Position numbers and translations under genes: made by a program
Assembly (NCBI GenBank): GCA_023408815.1
Contig: JAEYJO010000010.1
Location: forward strand, 21,004 to 85,003
Direction of reading: 5' to 3'
From: Bacillota bacterium
Lineage (GTDB): Bacteria > Bacillota > Clostridia > Lachnospirales > Lachnospiraceae
DNA length: 64,000 nucleotides
Part shown: positions 28,592 through 36,851 of the stretch, in pieces
How the letters are laid out: each line of letters opens with the position of its first letter
How positions within the stretch are numbered: position 1 is the first letter of the stretch
Notes under the pieces: generated by a model
Told to the model about the DNA's origin: nothing
Database searches by the model: none
Seen by the model: only the letters and a program-made list of their open reading frames with translations

Positions 28592-29633
28592 TCGTGTGGT
28601 TTATAATGGCATTTGCCAGCTTTTCCATATATAACAGCTTTCCGTTAGCAGTGTAGGCCATATCGTATTGCAGATTGTTTTCGCCAAGATATACATTTCC
28701 GGACTGCACCGCCTTTAGATTCTGCCAGACGGGGCTCTCTTCTGTTTCCCCAACCTCGCCGTCATCACTGAAAAAGAAGATATGGTCCGCGTCAATCTTT
28801 GAGAAGTATTCCGCGTCAACCACTTCCCCCCATACATCTTCCGGAACACCGGAGGAGGGTTGCACTTCCAGTTCATCGTAAATAATCTCGCCGGGGCCGC
28901 CGGTCCGGTAAACATAATAGGAACCGAAATGTACGGAATTAGCTTCAATAACGGCAAACGTTTCATCGCCCACCACTTCCTTAGTATCTTCTGCCAACCC
29001 GGCTGCTTTTGCATCATAATCTTTCAGCCAGCTATCCACAACATCCTCTTTGCCAAACCATTCACCCAATTGCTGAAAACGCCCCTTCCAGTTGACATAA
29101 CTAATATCATCATTAATCATAACAGTAGGTGCAATGGCCTTAAGCTGCTCATAGACCTTGTCATGACGGATATTCATAATAATCAGATCCGGCTGAAGCT
29201 CCGCTATCTTCTCAATATTTAAATCTCCGACTGCGCCCGAATAGTTTCCTACCGTTTCAATACTGTTTTCGCTAAAATAATCCTGAAGGTATTCCGGTAC
29301 CGTTATTCCATCGAACATACTGGTGTTGGCGGACGCAACAAACGGCATTCCAAGAATAATCAGCTCATCGGCCGAACCGGAAACATCCACAATACGCTGA
29401 GGACTGGCCGGGATTTCCACAGAGCCCTTCATATCTTCCACTGTAATTGTATCAAGACTTTGACTCGATGCATCGGTTTCCTGTTCCTGCGGCGTACTTT
29501 CATCCGATGCTTCAGTAACTTGTTCTTGTGACGTACTTTGGTCCGAATCTTGTGAGCTATTTGCCGTAGACGAGCACGCACTCAGTGCCATGGCAAGTAT
29601 TAAACAAAACGGAATAATTAATCTTTTTTTCAC
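28581..29633 (-). CDS. Iron-chelate binding lipoprotein (FepB/FhuD-like)
   Basis: A 350-residue lipoprotein (FCLILAMALSACSST), a Ser/Thr/Gln/Glu-rich linker to about residue 65, then a helical-backbone binding fold (VEDMKGSVEIPASPQRIVD, LQPDLIIMNIRHDKVYEQL). It captures a ferric siderophore or heme-type ligand at the surface. Start is GTG with AGGAGG 7 nt upstream. First gene of the uptake operon. Confidence 0.9.
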   Translation of the reverse strand: MKKRLIIPFCLILAMALSACSSTANSSQDSDQSTSQEQVTEASDESTPQEQETDASSQSLDTITVEDMKGSVEIPASPQRIVDVSGSADELIILGMPFVASANTSMFDGITVPEYLQDYFSENSIETVGNYSGAVGDLNIEKIAELQPDLIIMNIRHDKVYEQLKAIAPTVMINDDISYVNWKGRFQQLGEWFGKEDVVDSWLKDYDAKAAGLAEDTKEVVGDETFAVIEANSVHFGSYYVYRTGGPGEIIYDELEVQPSSGVPEDVWGEVVDAEYFSKIDADHIFFFSDDGEVGETEESPVWQNLKAVQSGNVYLGENNLQYDMAYTANGKLLYMEKLANAIINHTNVE

Positions 29634-29668
29634 TTTAAATCCTCCTATTGTAATCTCATAATACTATT

Positions 29669-29684
29669 GTTAGAAGCGACTAAC
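29669..29684. promoter_or_regulatory. GTTAG-N6-CTAAC palindrome at the uptake operon promoter
   Basis: GTTAGAAGCGACTAAC is a 16-bp dyad 36 bases upstream of the binding-protein start. On the minus strand a TATTAT (29658-29663) lies just downstream of it, so a bound protein would block the promoter. It is matched by the dyad at 29781. Confidence 0.55.
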
Positions 29685-29773
29685 CTTAAACAGCATACAG
29701 AAAATCTCCTCATCTTTCTGCTCCTGGACGGATTTTTTCTGCTCCCTCACGGAGCCTCTTTGAGAAGAAGCTA

Positions 29774-29802
29774 TTGACTGGTTAGGATTGACTAACTATA
29801 AT
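29774..29802 (+). promoter_or_regulatory. Promoter of the AraC gene with operator in the spacer
   Basis: TTGACT (29774-29779) and TATAAT (29797-29802) are 17 nt apart, a near-consensus sigma-A promoter. The 16-bp dyad GTTAGGATTGACTAAC (29781-29796) fills the spacer. The same GTTAG-N6-CTAAC architecture occurs on the divergent side, so one iron-type repressor may control both units. Confidence 0.65.
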
Positions 29803-29880
29803 GGAACTAAATCGCAGGTTCTATTCTACTCTCAGAAGGACTCTATTCGCGAAACACATAAGAAAATAGGTATTGATAAC

Positions 29881-30765
29881 ATGTCATATTTACCGTTACA
29901 GTTTGAAGATTCAGAGATATTTCCTCAAAAAATAATCAGTATACGTCCGGATGTACATATCATGCTTTCCTCCGGAACTTTCTCAAAAGGAACAAAACGG
30001 GAATCGGGAACTACATCTCCGGTTTTTGAATTAAGCTACAGCCGAAAGAATACCATGCGCGGAGAGGTAAATCATCAGCATGTGGAATTACAACCGGGGC
30101 ATACCTCCTTAGGGTTTTTGGGAGAGGCAACTGGTCATTCAGAATACCAAAGCGGCGAAGAAGTTCAGTTGTACTCCATTTGGGTAAGTCCTGGTGCTTT
30201 TAACGGATTCTGTGAAGATGTGGGCGGCAGAAGCAATGTGGATTTCGCTTCTTTTCAGAAAGGCTCCTATTACCACTGCGATTTTAGAAGTGATGCGAGG
30301 GAAGAGAGCATAAAAAAAAGAGTAGAAGCCTGCTTTGACAAAAAGTCCGACCACTTAAACCGGCTTCTTGTGGAAAGCTGTATTCTGGAATTACTATCTA
30401 TTAATCTGGAAAAGCTGCTTTGTACGAACGATCAACACTATAATCTGACCAGAACGGACATCGAACGGTTGATGCATGCGCGTGAGATATTGTTAAATCG
30501 TCTGGATTCTCCCCCTTCTCTGCTGGAACTGTCCCGTATTATCCAAATGAACGATTGCAAGCTAAAGCGGTCATTTAAACAGTATTTCGGATCAACAGTC
30601 TATGGTTTTATTCGGGACCAGCGGCTGGAAAATGCTTTCTCGTTACTTGAACAGGGGAAACACAATGTAAGCGAGACTGCCTTTGCTGTGGGGTATACAA
30701 ACGTAAGCCACTTTTCCCGGGCATTTCAAAGAAAGTTTGGCATTACTCCGGGCACTATGATTTAA
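29881..30765 (+). CDS. AraC-family regulator of iron-chelate uptake
   Basis: A 294-residue AraC protein of the YbtA/PchR-like kind. The N-terminal part is a sensor (VNHQHVELQPGHTSLGFLGE) and the C-terminal 100 residues hold two helix-turn-helix motifs (SLLELSRIIQMNDCKLKRSF, AFAVGYTNVSHFSRAFQRKF). YbtA-type proteins bind a ferric siderophore and activate the uptake genes, which fits its divergent position. I chose the ATG at 29881 because the only earlier in-frame start (TTG 29788) lies inside the promoter. Confidence 0.85.
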   Translation: MSYLPLQFEDSEIFPQKIISIRPDVHIMLSSGTFSKGTKRESGTTSPVFELSYSRKNTMRGEVNHQHVELQPGHTSLGFLGEATGHSEYQSGEEVQLYSIWVSPGAFNGFCEDVGGRSNVDFASFQKGSYYHCDFRSDAREESIKKRVEACFDKKSDHLNRLLVESCILELLSINLEKLLCTNDQHYNLTRTDIERLMHAREILLNRLDSPPSLLELSRIIQMNDCKLKRSFKQYFGSTVYGFIRDQRLENAFSLLEQGKHNVSETAFAVGYTNVSHFSRAFQRKFGITPGTMI

Positions 30766-31049
30766 ATCCGTCAAGTTACCCTTTCCTATGATTCCATCCA
30801 TATTTCCGGACTATTGCCGGTTTGTTCCAGATTGTTGAGCGTCAGCTTCTGCGCTGTCCCAAATGTGGGACTTCCATGTTGGTTGTGGAAATATACCATA
30901 AAAAAACTGCACTCTTTGAACAATATCGAAAGGAAATAGGATATGGATAACTCCATTCTTTCTCAGCTTCCTTTAATGTCAAACAGTGCAGACCGGACCA
31001 TAAAGTTTAAATCCGGCTTATGAAACGGGTTTTCAATTGTTTCGTCAAA
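30766..31049. other. Gene-free gap with two fossil fragments
   Basis: This gap carries two remnants. Bases 30787-30847 match 60 of 61 bases of the sensor kinase gene at 14135-14195. Directly after, 30846-30950 (plus) encodes a short tail LRCPKCGTSMLVVEIYHKK, a CxxC zinc ribbon resembling the end of a transposase, and then a stop. The rest, to 31049, shows nothing recognisable. Confidence 0.6.
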
Positions 31050-31685
31050 TCATTGTTCGTTTACAAACTTATACATTGCATCAAAGATGATAAAGACTGA
31101 TGTCGCCCCGGCATCCTGATAGCCTATGGCCCTTTCCATTAATGATTTTGCGCGCCCGAATTTAGCAATATAGTCTTTTGTATTTTCTACACCCTGATAT
31201 GCTCCATCTTTTGCAGCTTCCATAAGAATTGCCAAATCTTCTTTCTCTCCCTTCTCCAACGCCAATACTGCCGGTTCCAGTGCATCTATCATGGTCTTAT
31301 CGCCAACCTGTGCCTTTCCTCTTTCCTTGATAGCTTCAAGAGAACCTCTCATGATCTTTGCCATACTATTACCATCTAATTCTGTAATAGTTTCTAATCC
31401 TTTTATTCCTCCCAAAAACATAGAGCCAAAGATAACACCGGAAGCGCCTCCCATGGAATTTAACATGGCCATTCCTGTCGTTTTAAATACAGAATTTACA
31501 TCCTGAAAAGGTCTCTTTTCCTCTAATGCAGACTTCGCCTTTTCCATTCCACCGGACATGCCGATTCCATGGTCTCCATCCCCGATTTTACTGTCAATTT
31601 CTGTCAGATAAGGCTTATTTTTAACTATCTCGTCACAAGCCCGGATTATCATATCCGTTGTTTGTTCTACTGTCAATACTTTCAT
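31050..31685 (-). CDS. dhaL: Dihydroxyacetone kinase subunit DhaL
   Basis: A 211-residue nucleotide-binding subunit of a Dak-family kinase. IGDGDHGIGMSGGM (Mg/ATP binding), GGASGVIFGSMF and GDKTMIDALEPA are all present. It transfers phosphate to a ketose bound in DhaK. In PTS-type systems DhaL uses DhaM as donor; no dhaM is present here, so ATP-driven activity, as in LerK/ketose kinases, is equally possible. The ATG at 31685 follows directly after the DhaK gene with 2 nt between. Confidence 0.9.
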   Translation of the reverse strand: MKVLTVEQTTDMIIRACDEIVKNKPYLTEIDSKIGDGDHGIGMSGGMEKAKSALEEKRPFQDVNSVFKTTGMAMLNSMGGASGVIFGSMFLGGIKGLETITELDGNSMAKIMRGSLEAIKERGKAQVGDKTMIDALEPAVLALEKGEKEDLAILMEAAKDGAYQGVENTKDYIAKFGRAKSLMERAIGYQDAGATSVFIIFDAMYKFVNEQ

Positions 31686-31687
31686 AA

Positions 31688-32692
31688 TTACCTGATCTCC
31701 TCTCTGGCATAATAGGGTGAAAAGCATTCTGTATCGTAATACTTCTTCAGCTCATCGTCCAATTTTAGAATTGTAATCGAAAATCCGCCCATTTCCTGAC
31801 AAGTACAAAAGTTTTTAATTTCTGCGTCATGAACAACCACTTTGTCTTTTTCCAGATGTTCCGCCAATTCATTATATACAATATTTAGTTCTAAAAGAGT
31901 CGTGGAACCCAGGCCGTTTACCAAAATAGCTACTTCGTCATTCTCCTTAATATCCATTTCTTCCTTTAATTCTCTATACATTCTGTCAACCAGTTCGCTT
32001 GCCGGTTTCATGGTTGTTCTTTCAATTCCCTGCTCCCCATGTAATCCCATCCCAAATTCAATCTCATTTTCCCCCAGTTCAAAGGTTGGTTTATCCAGTC
32101 CCGGAATCGAACCCGGCGAGGTAGCCAAACCAATGGTATTAATATTATCTCTGGCTTTTTCAGTAATCCTTAGTACTTCTTCTAATTCAAGACCTGCATC
32201 ACACGCTGAGCCGGCCACCTTGATCACATAAATATCTCCGGCTATTCCCCGCCTGTCTTCTATTCTCTCTTTTGGTGCCGATGCACAGTCATCCCATACC
32301 CTTACATGGGCAGTTTTTATATCATCAAATTCGCATAATTCTTCCGCCATATCGAAGTTTAAGTTATCTCCGGAATAACATCCATATACAAACAGCACAC
32401 CCTTTTCTTCATGAACTGCCTTTGCGGTTTCTAAAATTAGCTGGGGATTAGGGGAAGCAAAGATATTACCGCAGGCAACTGCGTCTGCCAATCCCCTTCC
32501 TGCAAATCCAGAAAATAAAGGTTCATGTCCGCTTCCTCCGCCTATAACAAGAGCAACCTTGTTTTTGCGTCTCCCTTTATACATAAAAGCATTGTGTCCC
32601 GGAATCTGTTCATAATAACGGTTATATGCCTTTACATATCCCGAAAGCATTTCCTCTACTACATTGGAGTCTTTATTTATAATTTTTTTCAT
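31688..32692 (-). CDS. dhaK: Dihydroxyacetone kinase subunit DhaK
   Basis: A 334-residue substrate-binding kinase subunit. The glycine loop LVIGGGSGHEPLFSGFAG and the region of the covalent substrate histidine (FGMGLHGEQGIERT) are intact. The family phosphorylates dihydroxyacetone or related ketoses such as erythrulose. Start at 32692 has AAAGG 9 nt upstream. Position after a SIS and a TIM-barrel gene and an Rbs-type importer suggests the substrate is a short ketose made from the imported sugar or polyol. Confidence 0.92.
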   Translation of the reverse strand: MKKIINKDSNVVEEMLSGYVKAYNRYYEQIPGHNAFMYKGRRKNKVALVIGGGSGHEPLFSGFAGRGLADAVACGNIFASPNPQLILETAKAVHEEKGVLFVYGCYSGDNLNFDMAEELCEFDDIKTAHVRVWDDCASAPKERIEDRRGIAGDIYVIKVAGSACDAGLELEEVLRITEKARDNINTIGLATSPGSIPGLDKPTFELGENEIEFGMGLHGEQGIERTTMKPASELVDRMYRELKEEMDIKENDEVAILVNGLGSTTLLELNIVYNELAEHLEKDKVVVHDAEIKNFCTCQEMGGFSITILKLDDELKKYYDTECFSPYYAREEIR

Positions 32693-32775
32693 TTCCGCCA
32701 ACCTTTCTATCACTCTGCAATCAGTTTACTTATGAATCACTGCATTTTATTTCCAACTCATTAATTTTATCTACT

Positions 32776-33339
32776 TTATTCCACATTCCGATGTCTGGAT
32801 GACATCTTCTCAAAACTTAAATCCGGCGTTTCCTCCACAATTATCATAATAATCATGTCAAATAAGACAAACAGACATTGTTCAAACAAATTTCCCATCG
32901 GCTGGATGGATGAGACAACCTCATCGGTTCCGCGATATACAGCGGCAGGGACAAACAATACATTATCAGCAGCTTCTCTTGCTGTTTTACCACTTGGAGA
33001 ACCTGTCACCACATAAATTCCGGCTCCCTGTTCCTTTGCACGCTCACAGATATAATGAATATGTCCGATTTGACCATCTCCCAACGTGGCAATCAGTAAA
33101 TCTCCTTTTCCTATACTGGGTGTAGTATCATCCCAAATCCAATGAATTTCCTTCCCCATATGCATGAGCCTCATGGCAAAGGCTTTGGTCGCCATCCCTT
33201 CACGGCCTACTCCAATTAGAAAAATCCGGTGATAGCTTTTTACCGTTTCTATAAAATGCCTTACATTATCCTGATCTATTTTTTCAAATACCTGTTCATA
33301 TTCTGACAGAATAGTTTTGTACATTACTTTCATATTCAT
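32776..33339 (-). CDS. SIS-domain protein, HxlB-like
   Basis: A 187-residue single SIS domain related to 6-phospho-3-hexuloisomerase. GVGREGMATKAFAMRLMHMG is close to HxlB, but the usual SGSGET phosphosugar loop is replaced by ATLGDGQIG. It probably binds or isomerises a phosphosugar in the DhaKL pathway; the changed loop makes the reaction uncertain. It follows the TIM-barrel gene by 10 nt. Confidence 0.8.
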   Translation of the reverse strand: MNMKVMYKTILSEYEQVFEKIDQDNVRHFIETVKSYHRIFLIGVGREGMATKAFAMRLMHMGKEIHWIWDDTTPSIGKGDLLIATLGDGQIGHIHYICERAKEQGAGIYVVTGSPSGKTAREAADNVLFVPAAVYRGTDEVVSSIQPMGNLFEQCLFVLFDMIIMIIVEETPDLSFEKMSSRHRNVE

Positions 33340-33349
33340 GATTATCCCC

Positions 33350-34237
33350 CTATATATTCAGCTCTTTGTGAAGATAGTCCATTGTTTTTTTCATACCTGC
33401 ATAAACCTCATCATCTGTAGATTCAAATGCGGTGACTACCTCCAGATACTGGGGGATATTATCCAGCCCGGATTCCTTTGTTACCTTTTTTATTAATTCC
33501 GGTGTTATAATTCCATCTGCTGTAAAGTCCCAGTGCCTATCCATCTCTCCGTCTGTCTGCTGAAGATGGATAGAGCCTATGTAGGGCGCACATTCTTTAA
33601 ACCACAAAAAGATATCTGCCTTTTCTTTTAATAAAGGCTTATAAAGAGCATGTCCCCAGTCAATTAATAATTTAATTGGGATGGCACTTCCCTCCAGATC
33701 TTTCATCATTTGTATCGAGGTTTCCGGATCATGGGGAAACTCTGTCGTCAAGGGCGTAGCTTCAATATGTATTTCTTTAATTCCTTTTTCTTTGCCGTAA
33801 TCGGCAAGCTTACGCAGATAATTTAACATCTCCTGATATAAATAATTTCTCCTGTTATTATCCCTGGCATCATCAAAAGACATTCCTCCAACAGGGGTTC
33901 CCATAACGTGTGCCCCCATTTCAGCCGTTAAGTCAATTGCTCTTTTAAAAAATGTAAAGGAAATCTCTCTTTGTACCTCTGTAGGCGCCAGTAACTGAGC
34001 ATAAGTATAAGAAGCCAGTCCGCCAAAAGTACCATCTATTTTTATTCCCTCTTCTTCAAAGGCTTCGCGATATTCTTTAATTAAAATATTTCTTCGTTCA
34101 TGAGGCCACCATGGGTCAATTAAGTCCCATGTGAATTGAATATGTTTTACTCCAAATTCATTTTTACACATAGCTGCCAGTTGCTTTGGTTCTATAAAAC
34201 GCTTTGTCGCAAATGATAAATTTAACCCTAAAAACAT
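33350..34237 (-). CDS. TIM-barrel sugar phosphate isomerase/epimerase
   Basis: A 295-residue xylose-isomerase-like barrel (AP endonuclease 2 family). HVMGTPVGGMSF, IHIEATPLTTEFPHDPETS and LLIDWGHALYKP carry the expected metal-binding Glu, Asp and His. Enzymes of this group isomerise or epimerise keto sugars and their phosphates, including tetrulose phosphates in erythritol and threitol pathways; that parallel is inference from the DhaK/DhaL neighbours. The ATG at 34237 has AAAGGA upstream. Confidence 0.8.
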   Translation of the reverse strand: MFLGLNLSFATKRFIEPKQLAAMCKNEFGVKHIQFTWDLIDPWWPHERRNILIKEYREAFEEEGIKIDGTFGGLASYTYAQLLAPTEVQREISFTFFKRAIDLTAEMGAHVMGTPVGGMSFDDARDNNRRNYLYQEMLNYLRKLADYGKEKGIKEIHIEATPLTTEFPHDPETSIQMMKDLEGSAIPIKLLIDWGHALYKPLLKEKADIFLWFKECAPYIGSIHLQQTDGEMDRHWDFTADGIITPELIKKVTKESGLDNIPQYLEVVTAFESTDDEVYAGMKKTMDYLHKELNI

Positions 34238-34242
34238 AATCC

Positions 34243-35262
34243 TCAATTCCTTTCTACTTTACTTATTTTAATTTTTTTCTGCTTTCTTTCCCTTATGATG
34301 ACTGAAAGTGAACTAAAGGAAATAGCAATTACCACTACAAATCCACTTACCGCTGATTGCCAGTATACATTAACGCCAAACAATACAATCATGTTCTGAA
34401 TAATACTGATAATAGCTGCTCCTATCAGCGCTCCTGCCGGATTACCAATGCCGCCGGTTAAAGCAACACCTCCGATTACTGAGGAAGCAATAGAATTCAT
34501 AGGCCAGTTTTCACCGATAGAAGACTGTGCGGAGCCTAACCTGGCAACATACAAAATACCGGCTAAGGCAGAGATCAGACCTACAATGGAGTAAATCATA
34601 ACGCGAATTTTATCTACCTGGATACCAAGAACCTTAGCAGCCTCCTTGTTGTTTCCAATTGCATAAATATACCTTCCCGTTTTTGTTTTCTTTACTAAAA
34701 ATAAAACCAGGACAAGAACAATCAGTGTAAAAATAAAGGGAAATGGTATAGGCCCTACATTTCCTTTTCCAAAAATATGAACACTTTCCGGGATTCCCGT
34801 AATTGCTTTTCCCTTTGTCATAACAAGGTTAATACCACCATATACCCCTTGCATACCTATAGTTGCAACCATGGCATTAAGCCTTAACTTTGTAATAATT
34901 AATCCATTAATACATCCTAAGATAAGTCCAAGGATCAAAGCACCTACAAGCGCTGCATAAGGGTTCCACCCCCAATGCATCATCATCATTCCTGAAATAA
35001 TTCCACATAGAGATGCTATTTTTCCCACAGACAGATCCAATTCCCCGGTCAGTAACAATAAAGATTGTCCAATACCAATCATACCGATAAATGCCAGATC
35101 CCTAATAAGAGACTGTAAGTTATAGATATCCAAAAAATATGGCGAAAAAACACTTGCCAGTATTATCATTAGAATTAATACTGCTCCAATTGCAGTCATA
35201 TTACTCTTTTTTAATACACTAATTAATGCATTATCTTTTTTTATTCTCTCTCCATTCATCAT
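34243..35262 (-). CDS. Rbs-type sugar ABC transporter permease
   Basis: A 339-residue RbsC-like permease with about ten helices. SLLLLTGELDLSVGKIASLCG and GNNKEAAKVLGIQVDKIRV are diagnostic. It forms the channel of a carbohydrate uptake transporter-2 importer with the ATPase and binding protein upstream. AAGGAG sits 5 nt before the ATG. Confidence 0.92.
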   Translation of the reverse strand: MMNGERIKKDNALISVLKKSNMTAIGAVLILMIILASVFSPYFLDIYNLQSLIRDLAFIGMIGIGQSLLLLTGELDLSVGKIASLCGIISGMMMMHWGWNPYAALVGALILGLILGCINGLIITKLRLNAMVATIGMQGVYGGINLVMTKGKAITGIPESVHIFGKGNVGPIPFPFIFTLIVLVLVLFLVKKTKTGRYIYAIGNNKEAAKVLGIQVDKIRVMIYSIVGLISALAGILYVARLGSAQSSIGENWPMNSIASSVIGGVALTGGIGNPAGALIGAAIISIIQNMIVLFGVNVYWQSAVSGFVVVIAISFSSLSVIIRERKQKKIKISKVERN

Positions 35263-35280
35263 GCTAACTCCTTCTTATTC

Positions 35281-36759
35281 TTATTTCACTCCGATAATAG
35301 CGCCTAAGATTTTCTCTTTATCAGCTTTTTCGTCATATTCTCCTGCCTGTTGTCCGTTATATAAAGCAATAATTCTATTAGAGCACTTTTTTACCTCTTC
35401 CATCTCAGAAGAAATCAGTATAATTCCAATTTGTTCTTTTTCAGCCAATTCTTTCATCATGCGGTAAATTTCCGCCTTGGTTCCGACATCGATACCTTTC
35501 GTAGGTTCATCGAATATTAATACCTTAGGTTTACATGACATAGCTCTTCCAATAATTACTTTTTGCTGGTTTCCACCACTTAAGAATTTAATTTCTTTTT
35601 CCATGTTCGGAGTCTTTACATCATACTCAGCAATTACTTTTTTTGCTAAATCTTCTTCTTTTTTCTTAGATATACCAAATACACTTTTTAAGTCATCTAA
35701 TTTTGAAACACTGATATTCTCTCTGATACTAAGTTCTTGCAAGATACCCTGCGCTTTTCGTTCTTCAGGCAGATAAATCAATCCATGATTCACCGAATAA
35801 TTGGTATCTCCAAGCTTCCATTCCTCTCCATCCAGCTTTATCTGTCCTGCATATACAGGTAAATATCCAAAGATCGCCTGCATTAACTCGCTTCTTCCTG
35901 CACCCACGAGACCTGAAAATCCAAGAATTTCACCCTTTTTCAGATGAAAGCTAATGTCTGTAAAGCGTTCTCCTGTCAGATGTTCCACTTCTAACAGAAT
36001 CTCATCTGTAACTTTCTCTGAATAAAAGACCTGGTTTTGATCCACAGCACGGCCTGTCATCTGAGCAATAACCCATGGAATATCTATCTTATGAATATCA
36101 GAATAGGCAACCTTTTCTCCATTACGAAATACAGTAATGACATCACCTATAGAAAATATTTCTTCCAATTTATGTGATATGAAAATAATAGCTTTATTTT
36201 CCTTTTTTATCTGCCTTATGATATCAAATAAAATCTGAGCATCTTTCGTTGTCAGACTGGTAGTTGGTTCATCCAGCATTAATACCTCATATTCTTCGTG
36301 AACAGTCGCTCTTGCAATCTGAAGCAGCTGCTGTTCTGATACTGTTATATCCTTTACCAGGTCATCAGGCTTTACTGGAATATGAAATTTATCTAATAAC
36401 GGTTTTGCTTTTTCTTCTAGTTCTCTTACATTTACCAGACCCTTAAATCCCGACTTTTCATATGGCAGGAATAGGTTTTCTGCTACCGACATATGGCCAA
36501 ACAAGTCAATTTCCTGAGGAACATAGGCAACTTTATCAAACATTTTTTTGCTTCCCATGGCATCCTTACCAGCAATGGAAAGACATCCTTCTTCCGGTTC
36601 ATATACACCTGTTAAACATTTGATTAATGTACTTTTTCCGGCTCCATTTTCGCCTATGATGCAATGAATTTCTCCTAATTCAAAAGAAATGTCCACTGAG
36701 TTCAAGGCTACTACTCCGGGAAATATTTTTGTGATATTACGCGCCTCTAATACTTTCAT
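35281..36759 (-). CDS. Rbs-type sugar ABC transporter ATPase (two-domain)
   Basis: A 492-residue fused ATPase. Domain 1 has Walker A (GENGAGKSTLIKCL) and Walker B (EVLMLDEPTTSL). Its signature region is VSEQQLLQIARA. Domain 2 has GLVGAGRSELMQAIFG, LSGGNQQKVIIGRAM and VLIFDEPTKGIDVG. Fully functional motifs, in contrast to the degenerate relative at 38025. ATG at 36759 with AAAGGAG upstream. Confidence 0.92.
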   Translation of the reverse strand: MKVLEARNITKIFPGVVALNSVDISFELGEIHCIIGENGAGKSTLIKCLTGVYEPEEGCLSIAGKDAMGSKKMFDKVAYVPQEIDLFGHMSVAENLFLPYEKSGFKGLVNVRELEEKAKPLLDKFHIPVKPDDLVKDITVSEQQLLQIARATVHEEYEVLMLDEPTTSLTTKDAQILFDIIRQIKKENKAIIFISHKLEEIFSIGDVITVFRNGEKVAYSDIHKIDIPWVIAQMTGRAVDQNQVFYSEKVTDEILLEVEHLTGERFTDISFHLKKGEILGFSGLVGAGRSELMQAIFGYLPVYAGQIKLDGEEWKLGDTNYSVNHGLIYLPEERKAQGILQELSIRENISVSKLDDLKSVFGISKKKEEDLAKKVIAEYDVKTPNMEKEIKFLSGGNQQKVIIGRAMSCKPKVLIFDEPTKGIDVGTKAEIYRMMKELAEKEQIGIILISSEMEEVKKCSNRIIALYNGQQAGEYDEKADKEKILGAIIGVK

Positions 36760-36779
36760 CAAAATGCTCCTTTATTGCA

Positions 36780-36822
36780 CAAAAGGAGCCGACTTGTATT
36801 TCAGATGTCCAAGCTCCTTTTG
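36780..36822 (-). terminator. Intercistronic hairpin after the binding-protein gene
   Basis: CAAAAGGAGC and its complement form a 10-bp perfect stem between the binding protein and ATPase genes, with a short T run. Such partial terminators commonly raise the binding protein level over the rest of the operon. Confidence 0.6.
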
Positions 36823-36851
36823 TTTTTAATTTGTTAGTTGGTTTGTACTTC

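Noticed and set aside
29788..29880. Longer reading of the AraC regulator starting at TTG 29788
   Set aside because: This codon lies inside the 17-nt spacer of a near-consensus promoter, before the expected transcript start.
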